From the NCBI GenBank assembly GCA_022572865.1, contig JACZVB010000140.1, forward strand, positions 1-5,200: a stretch of 5,200 nucleotides of DNA, given 5' to 3'. The notes under the pieces are model-generated. The model was not told the DNA's origin and ran no database searches. It was given only the letters and a program-made list of their open reading frames with translations. This document shows, piece by piece, positions 1 through 5,200 of the stretch (its first letter is position 1; each line of letters opens with the position of its first letter). This DNA is from Chloroflexota bacterium (lineage in GTDB: Bacteria; Chloroflexota; Dehalococcoidia; Plut-88900). Both the position numbers and the translations under genes were made by a program.

Positions 1-1
1 C

Positions 2-124
2 AGCGGCCTTGTCGTACCATTTGCCCGGCCAAATTCTCTTCCCCTTCGGTTTGTTGCGCAGCCACCCCGTGAGCATCACGGCGAGGTCTCCTCGAAGCGG
101 CTGTACCTTGAGGTGCTTGGGTTT
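2..124 (-). pseudogene. Partial tyrosine recombinase/phage integrase-like segment, running off the window
   Basis: A minus-strand frame different from the Lon/DnaB ORF reads, from about 124 down to the window edge, HLKVQPLRGDLAVML, then TGWL, then KPKGKRIWPGKWYDKAA. The spacing of QPLRxDLAxxLxxWL, a KPxGxxxWPGxW block and xKAA resembles the middle of the catalytic domain of tyrosine recombinases that are abundant in Planctomycetes and related metagenomes, lying between the first catalytic Arg/Lys region and the HxxR box. No catalytic residue can be confirmed in so short a piece, and the upstream codons of this frame (about 125-155) do not look like integrase, so the segment seems to lack its 5' part. 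The frame has no visible start and is open to the edge. It overlaps the last codons of the DnaB-like frame, which marks a second junction at about 105-130. Recognition is from family memory over about 38 residues, so confidence is moderate. Confidence 0.5.
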
Positions 125-2508
125 TCGTACACGGCAGCGTAGTGCTCGAAACGAGCATCTCTCATGTCTCTCAGTTGCACTGCCTTGGACTGCGTGGACT
201 GCCGTGATAGCCGTAGAATCCCCCTCTCTGCTGATTCGAGTAGCTCTGCTGACGATTTATTATCGTCATAGGCGAGGTCGACCATCGACCTGCCGAACTT
301 CTCTAACTGCCTCTTGAGACTCTTCTCACGCACGATTTCTGCGTACTGCTTCACGTGCGAGGAAGTCGGAACGCCGGTTGCAAGCTCGCCAAGGAACCCT
401 GAACCGCCAATGGCCTGTATCTTCCCTTGCTGATTGACGGAACCGGTGACTGCCAGGTTCTGCTTGATGGGAAGGTTGGAGAGGCTGGACAAGATGGCAT
501 ACAGCTCCGTGGAGGAGGCGCTGTCGCCGTCGATGCCTTCATAGTTCTGCTCGAAGGCCAGGCTGGCGTTGAGAGAGAGGGGGCTGTTCTTGGCATACTT
601 GGCCCCCAGGTAACCGCTGAGGATCAGGACACCCTTATCATGGGTCTTGCCGCTCAGCTGGGACTCTCTCTCTATGTTTATCACTCCGTCCCTGCCGAGA
701 TAGGTCCTGGCTGTTATTCTGGAGGGCTTGCCAAATGCGATGTTGCCCAGGTCGTAGACGGCCAGACCGTTGACCTGCCCCACCACCTCGCCGTCCACGT
801 CCACCATTATCGTGCCTTCTGTGATGAGGTCCCTGATCCTCTCGTCGATGAGGTTGGAGCGGTACAGCTTTTCCTCGATGGCCTTTTTGATGTGCTCGGC
901 GTAGACCCGGCTGCTCTCTTCCTGCTGGGCCCAGTATGAGGCCTCGATGCACACCTCCTGGATCAGCCCGAACCGGGTAGACAGCTTGTGCTGGTCTCCC
1001 ACCAGCCGTGCTCCGTACTCGGCGACCTTGGCCACCGCCGTGCGGTCGAAGGGGATGAGGTCCTCGGTCTGGCAGCAGCGGCAGATGAAGGCGGCATAGG
1101 CCTTCAGGTTCTCCTCGTTCCTCTCTATCTGGCTGTCGAAATCGGCCTTGACCTTGAACAGCTCCCAGAAGTCCTCATCGTATCTGGCCAGAAGCTGATA
1201 GATCATCTGGTCTCCGATGACGATTACCTTGAGGTCGGTGGGTATAGGCTCGGGTTTGAGGCCCTGGGGCGCGAAGAATCCGAACTGGACAACCGGGTCC
1301 TCCAGCCGGGCCTCGTTCGTTTTGATAATTCGCTTCAGGCCCTCCCAGGACCCTTGGTTGCTGACAAGTTCCCGGGCGTCCACCACCAGGTATCCGCCGT
1401 TGGCCTCGTGGACGGCGCCCGCTTTCAGCATGGTGTGGTCGGTGATGTAGGCGCCCAGCACGGGGCGGCGCTCAATCCTGCCGAACAGGTTGGCGTAGGT
1501 GGGATGAGGCTCGATGACGATGGGCAGGCCGGGGGTTTCGCCGTTGTCGACGAAGACGTTGACCCTGAAGGGGAGGAATAAGTCCTGTTCCCTGGAGGCT
1601 CCCGCCAGGGGATTTACCTGAAGAGGGGCGGGCTGGCCTTCCTGCTCCCGGAATATAGCTATGTGGTTCAGGGTGTAGTCTTTAACCTCGTCCAGATACT
1701 CCACTATCTGAGAGCAGTCATCGTATTCGGTCTTCAGGTCGTTGAGTAGGCGGCTGACGGCGTAATCGGCCACCTGCTTATCGAGGCTCTGGAGCTGCTC
1801 CCCCACCTCTTTTTCCATATCCTGGGACTGCTTGACGCTCTCATTTACCAGCTTCATCAGCTCACGCTGCCGGGCCTCAAACTCCTTTTTTGCCTCCTGG
1901 GGAAGGGCCAGGTACTCCTTCTGGGACGCCGGTTTGCCGTTCACAAGGGGTATCAGCACCAGTCCCGCCGGAGAGGGCTGGACAGTGAACCCCTGCTTAT
2001 TGACCTCTTCTTCCAGCTGGGAGAATATCTCACCGCGCCGGCCCTGGCCCTCGTCGCTTAGCTGCTTCCGACGGGTCTCATACTCCTGGCCGGAGAATGC
2101 CTTCACCAGAGCTGCCTTAAGCTCTTCCAGCAGCCGCTCCATGGAATCGCGAATGGCCCTGCCCCTTCCTTTAGGCAGGCTCAGGGCCCTGGGCCTGTCG
2201 GGGTCGGTGAAGTTGTGCAGGTAGCACCAGTCCCGAGCGGCCTCGTCTACGTCTTTTCTCCAGGCCGCCGTCCTCTCCAGGTGGGCTTTGATTGCGGAGG
2301 TCTTTCCCGTTCCGGTAATGCCCGTGACGAAGATGTTGTACCCCTTCTTGTCCATGGCCAGTCCGAAGTTTATGGCCCTGATGGCCCTGTCCTGGCCAAT
2401 GAGGGTCTGAAGGGGTTCTATCTCATCGGTGCACTGGAACTGGTAGCTCTCCGGGTCGCACCTCCAGCGCAGACTTTCCGTCGGTACTTCGTATTTGCCG
2501 TTTCCCAC
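76..2508 (-). CDS. Lon-like ATP-dependent protease (AAA_32/LonB type), C-terminus replaced by DnaB sequence
   Basis: Cytoplasmic ATP-driven serine protease of the Lon-like AAA_32 family. The GTG at 2506-2508 is chosen as start because GGAGG lies 6 bases upstream; an upstream in-frame GTG at 2524 would put that Shine-Dalgarno inside the gene. Numbered from 2508 (810 aa): Walker A GITGTGKT at 63-70; a long charged, coiled-coil-like insertion at about 115-275; a Walker B-like GGYLVVDARELV at 371-382; STRFG, probably sensor 2, at 510-514; and the Lon protease domain from about 560, with catalytic Ser663 in GDSAS. The match to the family ends at IGG (700-702). In Lon the catalytic Lys lies 43 residues after Ser (E. 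coli S679/K722); here that place, 706, is Leu. From 700 to about 797 the protein matches the DnaB N-terminal region, then ends in a short unrelated tail. Family identity of residues 1-702 is very secure. The complete ORF is probably not a working protease. The gene is divergent from the VWA gene. Confidence 0.9.
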   Translation of the reverse strand: MGNGKYEVPTESLRWRCDPESYQFQCTDEIEPLQTLIGQDRAIRAINFGLAMDKKGYNIFVTGITGTGKTSAIKAHLERTAAWRKDVDEAARDWCYLHNFTDPDRPRALSLPKGRGRAIRDSMERLLEELKAALVKAFSGQEYETRRKQLSDEGQGRRGEIFSQLEEEVNKQGFTVQPSPAGLVLIPLVNGKPASQKEYLALPQEAKKEFEARQRELMKLVNESVKQSQDMEKEVGEQLQSLDKQVADYAVSRLLNDLKTEYDDCSQIVEYLDEVKDYTLNHIAIFREQEGQPAPLQVNPLAGASREQDLFLPFRVNVFVDNGETPGLPIVIEPHPTYANLFGRIERRPVLGAYITDHTMLKAGAVHEANGGYLVVDARELVSNQGSWEGLKRIIKTNEARLEDPVVQFGFFAPQGLKPEPIPTDLKVIVIGDQMIYQLLARYDEDFWELFKVKADFDSQIERNEENLKAYAAFICRCCQTEDLIPFDRTAVAKVAEYGARLVGDQHKLSTRFGLIQEVCIEASYWAQQEESSRVYAEHIKKAIEEKLYRSNLIDERIRDLITEGTIMVDVDGEVVGQVNGLAVYDLGNIAFGKPSRITARTYLGRDGVINIERESQLSGKTHDKGVLILSGYLGAKYAKNSPLSLNASLAFEQNYEGIDGDSASSTELYAILSSLSNLPIKQNLAVTGSVNQQGKIQAIGGSGFLGELATGVPTSSHVKQYAEIVREKSLKRQLEKFGRSMVDLAYDDNKSSAELLESAERGILRLSRQSTQSKAVQLRDMRDARFEHYAAVYENPSTSRYSRFEETSP
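105..411 (-). pseudogene. dnaB: Truncated DnaB replicative helicase: N-terminal domain and linker, fused in frame to Lon-like ORF
   Basis: In the same frame as the protease, the encoded protein changes at IGG into a recognisable DnaB segment: GFLGELATGVPTSSHV, then QYAEIVREKSLKRQL, then a YDD...SSAELLESAE stretch, then LSRQSTQSKAVQLRDM and FEHYAAVYENPS. These correspond in order to the end of the DnaB N-terminal domain (the 'YLxELxxxVPTxxNxxxYAxIVxxKxxxRxL' region), its helical hairpin and the linker that precedes the RecA-like ATPase. The ATPase domain, with its Walker A, is absent: the frame ends at TGA 76-78. The first part of the DnaB N-terminal domain is also missing. Leucine codons here are mixed (CTT, CTA, TTA, CTC), whereas the protease part prefers CTG, and G+C over 181-360 is about 53% against about 59% over 421-540 by hand count. 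Assignment to DnaB is by remembered family pattern and is strong; exact borders are uncertain by about 10 residues. Confidence 0.8.
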
Positions 2509-2512
2509 GGTA

Positions 2513-2520
2513 CACCTCCC
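2513..2520 (-). promoter_or_regulatory. Shine-Dalgarno that fixes the protease start
   Basis: On the minus strand this reads GGGAGGTG, with core GGAGG at 2515-2519, 6 bases before the GTG at 2506-2508. It decides in favour of GTG 2508 over the longer reading from GTG 2526, because it would otherwise be inside the coding region. Confidence 0.75.
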
Positions 2521-2537
2521 TGACACTGCGCTAGCCT

Positions 2538-2570
2538 GAGGCCTGGACTTCGCAATAATTTTCGGGCCTC
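2538..2570. repeat. Short inverted repeat GAGGCC/GGCCTC in the divergent intergenic region
   Basis: GAGGCC at 2538-2543 and GGCCTC at 2565-2570 form a perfect 6-bp inverted repeat with a 21-base A/T-rich spacer. It sits just downstream of the candidate TATAAT of the protease gene, so it could be an operator or a weak leader hairpin. Six base pairs in a G+C-rich genome can easily occur by chance. Confidence 0.25.
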
Positions 2571-2573
2571 CCT

Positions 2574-2579
2574 ATTATA
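2574..2579 (-). promoter_or_regulatory. Candidate -10 box (TATAAT) for the protease gene
   Basis: The minus strand carries a perfect TATAAT about 65 bases upstream of the GTG start at 2508, in an otherwise A/T-enriched intergenic region. No good TTGACA-like -35 is present at 16-18 bases upstream (the sequence there is CTAAAA-like), and there is no extended TG motif. A transcript would begin near 2567 and have a leader of about 60 nt. The position is sensible but the lack of a -35 limits confidence. Confidence 0.4.
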
Positions 2580-2766
2580 GTCGAACTGGTGGAGTATTTT
2601 AGGTGCTATCTGGTTGAATATTAGCGACGTTTCTACAGAGTTGGATGGATCTTTCCAGGCCCAGGGTTTTAATGGCTAGGAGGTATGTGTGGTATTCTGC
2701 GACTGAAAAGAAGGGCCCCTGGGGCCGGGTCACAGGCGGGGCCAGGGCCACTGCACGAATACGATT

Positions 2767-2771
2767 GAGGG
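2767..2771 (+). promoter_or_regulatory. Probable Shine-Dalgarno for the VWA gene (TTG start)
   Basis: GAGGG lies 8 bases before the TTG at 2780-2782. Together with the family-like N-terminus that begins right after it (ISYRYSQWDGTQ), it supports TTG 2780 over ATG 2645 and ATG 2672, neither of which has a well-placed ribosome binding site. Confidence 0.5.
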
Positions 2772-2779
2772 TTGGTAAG

Positions 2780-4801
2780 TTGATCAGCTACAGATATTCG
2801 CAATGGGACGGTACCCAGGAGCCTTTTAGCCTCCCGCCGGAAGAGCTCCTGGACCAGATCACCCAGGATATCCTGACATATGGAGACCTGCAGACGGCCC
2901 TTCAACGGCTGGTGGAGAGAGGGTTGCAGACCAGGCAGGGGATGCGGCTGGCGGGTCTTCGTGACCTGCTGCAGCGCCTTAAAGAGGAGAAGGTGAGCCA
3001 GCTCTCCAGATATGACCTGGACTCCATGCTGGATGAGATGAGAGAAAAACTTGACCGGATCATCGATAAGGAGAGGAAGGGCCTGGAGCGGCGGCTGGAG
3101 GAGGGCAAGAAACTGGAGCGGGGTGAGGGAGGCGAGGATAACCAGGCCCTGAGGGACCTTCTGGAGAGGATGGTAGGTCGTAAACAGCAGTTCCTGGACA
3201 GCCTGCCGGAAGGGCTAGGGGGCGCGATCAAGGAGCTGATGGATTACGAGTTCATGGACGACGAGGCCCGTCAGGAGTTTCAGGAGCTCCTGGATATGCT
3301 GCGCCAGAAGATGCTGGAACCCTACGCCCGGGACCTGCGTGAACAGCTTCAAGGCATGAGCCCCGATGAGATGGAGGCCTTGAAGGAGATGCTTCGGGAC
3401 ATGAACGACATGCTGGAGCAGCAGCGGATGGGTATGAACCCCGACTACCAGGATTTCATGCAGCAGTACGGCCAGTACTTTCCGGGGGCCCCGGACAACC
3501 TGGAAGACTTCATAGAGCAGTTGCAGCGGCAGATAGCCCAGATGCAGTCCCTGATGCACAGCCTTTCACCCGAGACCAGGCAGTCTCTGGAAGACCTGAT
3601 GGAATCGCGGCTGCTGGATGATGAGTTGCGGATGGAGATGGCCCAGCTCGCGGCCAACCTGGAGACCCTCTTCCCCTCAGATGAGCTTAGCGGCCTGTAT
3701 CCTTTCCAGGGGGAGGAGCAGGTCTCCTGGGACGAGGCGATGAAGCTGATGGAGAAGCTGCAGAGCATCGAGGACCTGGAAAGGCAGGTCCAGCGGGCCA
3801 GGGCCAGCAGGGGCCTGGAGGGCATCGATGCCAAGAAGCTGCGGGAGGTCCTTGGCGAGGATGCCGAAAAGGAGGTGGAGGCGCTGAGAGAACTGGTCCG
3901 GGAGCTGGAGGAGGCCGGGTATATCCGCCGGAATAAGCGGGGCCACATGGAGCTTTCCCCCAAGGGGCTGCGTCGCATCGGGCAAAAGGCCCTGAAAGAC
4001 ATATTCAGCCAGCTGAAGAAGGACAAGCACGGGAGCCACGATGTTCGGGCCCGGGGCGTGGGCCTGGAGGATATGGAGGAGACCAAGGCCTACGAGTTCG
4101 GGGACTCGTTCAACCTGGACCTATCCAGGACGGTGTTGAACGCGGTGGAGAGGGGTGGGACCAGGATCCCGGTCAAGCTTTCCTTAGACGACCTGGAGGT
4201 GTACCGGCCCGAGCACCTGACCCGCAGCGCCACCGTGCTGCTTCTGGACCAGAGCCGGTCTATGGACATGAGCGGGGCCTTCTTCGGGGCCAAAAAGGTG
4301 GCCCTGGCCCTCCACAGCCTCATCTCCTCCCAGTTCCCCAAGGACGACCTGTACATCATAGGGTTCTCTCTCATGGCGAAGGAGATCAAGCCCTATGACC
4401 TGCCCGAGGTGGGGGCCAGCGAGAGCGCTCCGGGGACGAATATGCATCACGCCCTGATGCTCGCCCGCCGGCTACTGGCCAAGCGTAAGTGCGAAAACAA
4501 GCAGATCATCATGATAACCGACGGTGAGCCTACGGCCCACATGGAGGACGGCCTGCCCTTCTTCTGGTGGCCCCCCAGCCTCGAGACCGTCCGGGCCACG
4601 CTTCAGGAGGTGAAGCGGTGCACCCGGGACCGCATAACCATCGATATCTTCATGCTGGACACCAGCTACTACCTCATCGACTTTGTGGGGCAGATGACCA
4701 AGATCAACAAAGGCCGCGCCTTCTACACCACGCCGGAGAGGCTTGGGGAGTACATCCTGGTGGACTACGTAAAGAACAAGCGCACCAGGATCAGGCCTTA
4801 G
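2780..4801 (+). CDS. VWA (von Willebrand factor A) domain protein, COG4867/Rv0959-like
   Basis: Large cytoplasmic protein with a C-terminal VWA domain; no signal peptide or membrane segment is seen. Numbered from TTG 2780 (673 aa): a YRYSQWDGTQ N-terminal signature (about 4-13); a long acidic, methionine-rich helical region with two related 40-residue units (136-175 and 256-295); a possible winged-helix-like stretch (LRELVRELEEAGYIRR...MELSPKG, 369-405); a conserved YEFGD linker (438-442); and the VWA domain from about 483. The metal-binding MIDAS site is complete: D490-x-S492-x-S494, T553 in GTNMHHAL, and D581 in ITDGEPT. Proteins of this type, as in Mycobacterium Rv0958/Rv0959, are commonly encoded beside a MoxR/Mg-chelatase-like AAA+ ATPase and are thought to act with it as a metal-dependent adaptor; the substrate is unknown. 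No such ATPase is in the window; the neighbours are a divergent Lon-like protease and a convergent VapC. ATG 2645 would add 45 residues of unremarkable, Arg-rich sequence and is considered less likely. Confidence 0.9.
   Translation: MISYRYSQWDGTQEPFSLPPEELLDQITQDILTYGDLQTALQRLVERGLQTRQGMRLAGLRDLLQRLKEEKVSQLSRYDLDSMLDEMREKLDRIIDKERKGLERRLEEGKKLERGEGGEDNQALRDLLERMVGRKQQFLDSLPEGLGGAIKELMDYEFMDDEARQEFQELLDMLRQKMLEPYARDLREQLQGMSPDEMEALKEMLRDMNDMLEQQRMGMNPDYQDFMQQYGQYFPGAPDNLEDFIEQLQRQIAQMQSLMHSLSPETRQSLEDLMESRLLDDELRMEMAQLAANLETLFPSDELSGLYPFQGEEQVSWDEAMKLMEKLQSIEDLERQVQRARASRGLEGIDAKKLREVLGEDAEKEVEALRELVRELEEAGYIRRNKRGHMELSPKGLRRIGQKALKDIFSQLKKDKHGSHDVRARGVGLEDMEETKAYEFGDSFNLDLSRTVLNAVERGGTRIPVKLSLDDLEVYRPEHLTRSATVLLLDQSRSMDMSGAFFGAKKVALALHSLISSQFPKDDLYIIGFSLMAKEIKPYDLPEVGASESAPGTNMHHALMLARRLLAKRKCENKQIIMITDGEPTAHMEDGLPFFWWPPSLETVRATLQEVKRCTRDRITIDIFMLDTSYYLIDFVGQMTKINKGRAFYTTPERLGEYILVDYVKNKRTRIRP
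3185..3304 (+). repeat. Internal protein repeat unit, copy 1 (VWA protein helical region)
   Basis: Encodes a 40-residue unit containing LDSLPEG, ELMD and FMDDEARQEFQEL. It aligns without gaps to the unit exactly 120 residues downstream, with about 12 of 40 identities and many conservative matches (ELMD/DLME, MDDEAR/LDDELR). This is a protein-level similarity; the DNA copies have diverged. Confidence 0.45.
3545..3664 (+). repeat. Internal protein repeat unit, copy 2 (VWA protein helical region)
   Basis: Encodes the second unit, with MHSLSPE, DLME and LLDDELRMEMAQL in the same order and spacing as copy 1. It suggests an old tandem duplication of a helical hairpin inside the N-terminal half of the protein. 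Confidence 0.45.
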
Positions 4802-4818
4802 ATATCGGCAAACCTTTC

Positions 4819-5184
4819 CTAGAGGACTGCGCGAAGCCGCTCATCGAAGGTGACCAGGGGGATATCCAGGGAGCGGGCCAGGTGCAGGTAGCTGGCGTCG
4901 TAAGTGGTAAGTCCAGTATCCAGTGCCAGGCGAAGAACTGCCACGTGGCTCACTTCTATCCATCGGATGGCTAACCGCAGCGCTACCAGCAACGCCTGCT
5001 CAATAGCATCCGCCTGATTTAGGTCCTTCCGTGCCTTCTTCTGCGCCACGTTGGTGAGCTCGTCGGCCAGCAACGTGGGAGCAAAGAGGTCCGTCTCTTT
5101 CAGCAACAACTCCGCCTCGCCTGCTCGCGGCTCCTCGAAGACAATGGCTGCAATTACCGAGGCGTCGACCACCTTAGCGGGCAT
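4819..5184 (-). CDS. PIN-domain ribonuclease, VapC-type toxin
   Basis: A 121-residue PIN-domain protein, close to the usual 125-140 residues for VapC toxins, which are Mg2+-dependent endoribonucleases that cut tRNA, rRNA or mRNA when not bound by their VapB antitoxin. The four acidic active-site positions are present and correctly spaced: D7 in VVDASV, E42 in LADELTNV, D96 in LTTYDASYLHLA, and D114 in VTFDERL. The ATG at 5182-5184 puts the first Asp seven residues from the start, as in the family. Upstream codons fit the end of an antitoxin gene overlapping by 11 bp, the standard VapBC arrangement. The gene is convergent with the VWA gene, with only 17 bp between the two stops. Nothing shows it to be broken, so it is probably active. 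The RNA target cannot be read from sequence; a solitary PIN nuclease is the alternative. Confidence 0.9.
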   Translation of the reverse strand: MPAKVVDASVIAAIVFEEPRAGEAELLLKETDLFAPTLLADELTNVAQKKARKDLNQADAIEQALLVALRLAIRWIEVSHVAVLRLALDTGLTTYDASYLHLARSLDIPLVTFDERLRAVL

Positions 5185-5200
5185 CTCGCAGCTCGCGAAT
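5174..5200 (-). CDS. Possible C-terminal end of a VapB-type antitoxin (partial)
   Basis: The last nine minus-strand codons before the window edge read IRELRDAR followed by TAA at 5174-5176, overlapping the vapC-like ATG by 11 bp. Antitoxin genes usually precede and slightly overlap their PIN toxin, and a charged helical end fits. Only eight residues are visible and the other two frames are also open here, so the call rests mainly on context. Confidence 0.4.
   Translation of the reverse strand: MRELRDAR

Noticed and set aside
105..411. The DnaB part as an intein-containing or phage-type full helicase
   Set aside because: Intein insertions in DnaB occur in the ATPase domain, which is absent here, and the frame stops before any Walker A.
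427..1581. Long plus-strand ORFs antisense to the protease gene
   Set aside because: They mirror the codon structure of the strongly supported minus-strand protease, have no well-placed ribosome binding sites and show no recognisable motifs.
2678..2768. AGGAGG at 2678-2683 followed at once by ATG 2685, a possible 27-codon leader peptide
   Set aside because: The spacing of one base to the ATG (three to the in-frame GTG 2687) is too short for normal initiation, and the short peptide has no attenuator-like features.
4567..4974. A 135-aa plus-strand ORF overlapping the VWA gene's 3' end and the vapC-like gene
   Set aside because: It is out of frame with the VWA gene and antisense to the PIN gene; its protein has no family-like pattern, and both overlapped genes are clearly real.
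1..5200. CRISPR array, tRNA or rRNA genes, insertion-sequence ends
   Set aside because: I saw no regularly spaced repeats, no tRNA cloverleaf-like sequence, no rRNA signature and no terminal inverted repeats flanking a transposase.

Overview
The window (about 55-60% G+C by eye, long bacterial ORFs, GTG/TTG starts) is a bacterial chromosomal fragment. The protease and the VWA protein resemble, from memory of the families, proteins of Chloroflexota (Dehalococcoidia-like) and Actinobacteria; this placement is tentative. Everything complete in the window is standard housekeeping or accessory material except the left 400 bases, where several unrelated gene pieces are joined.

Layout. The minus-strand ORF at 76-2508 begins as a Lon-like ATP-dependent protease of the AAA_32/LonB type (Walker A, Walker B, catalytic Ser in GDSAS). 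Within the IGG motif just before the catalytic lysine (about 400-411), the same reading frame switches to the N-terminal domain and linker of a replicative helicase, DnaB. The DnaB part stops before its ATPase domain. A second, overlapping minus-strand frame at the extreme left (2 to about 124) then reads as a piece of tyrosine recombinase like those common in Planctomycetes. The left end is therefore a Lon/DnaB/integrase mosaic: either a real rearrangement or an assembly/amplification chimera.

A short divergent intergenic region (2509-2779) carries a consensus TATAAT and a strong Shine-Dalgarno for the protease. Reading rightward, 2780-4801 encodes a large VWA-domain protein with a C-terminal MIDAS site, of the type (COG4867/Rv0959-like) often paired with MoxR/Mg-chelatase-like AAA+ ATPases; no such ATPase is present here. 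Convergent to it, 17 bp away, is a PIN-domain VapC-type toxin (4819-5184, minus), preceded by what looks like the last codons of its antitoxin at the right edge.

Functionally, the protease and VWA genes are divergently transcribed and could share regulatory DNA, but nothing in the sequence proves a joint role. I did not find an undescribed system; the strongest unexpected signal is the chimeric left end.
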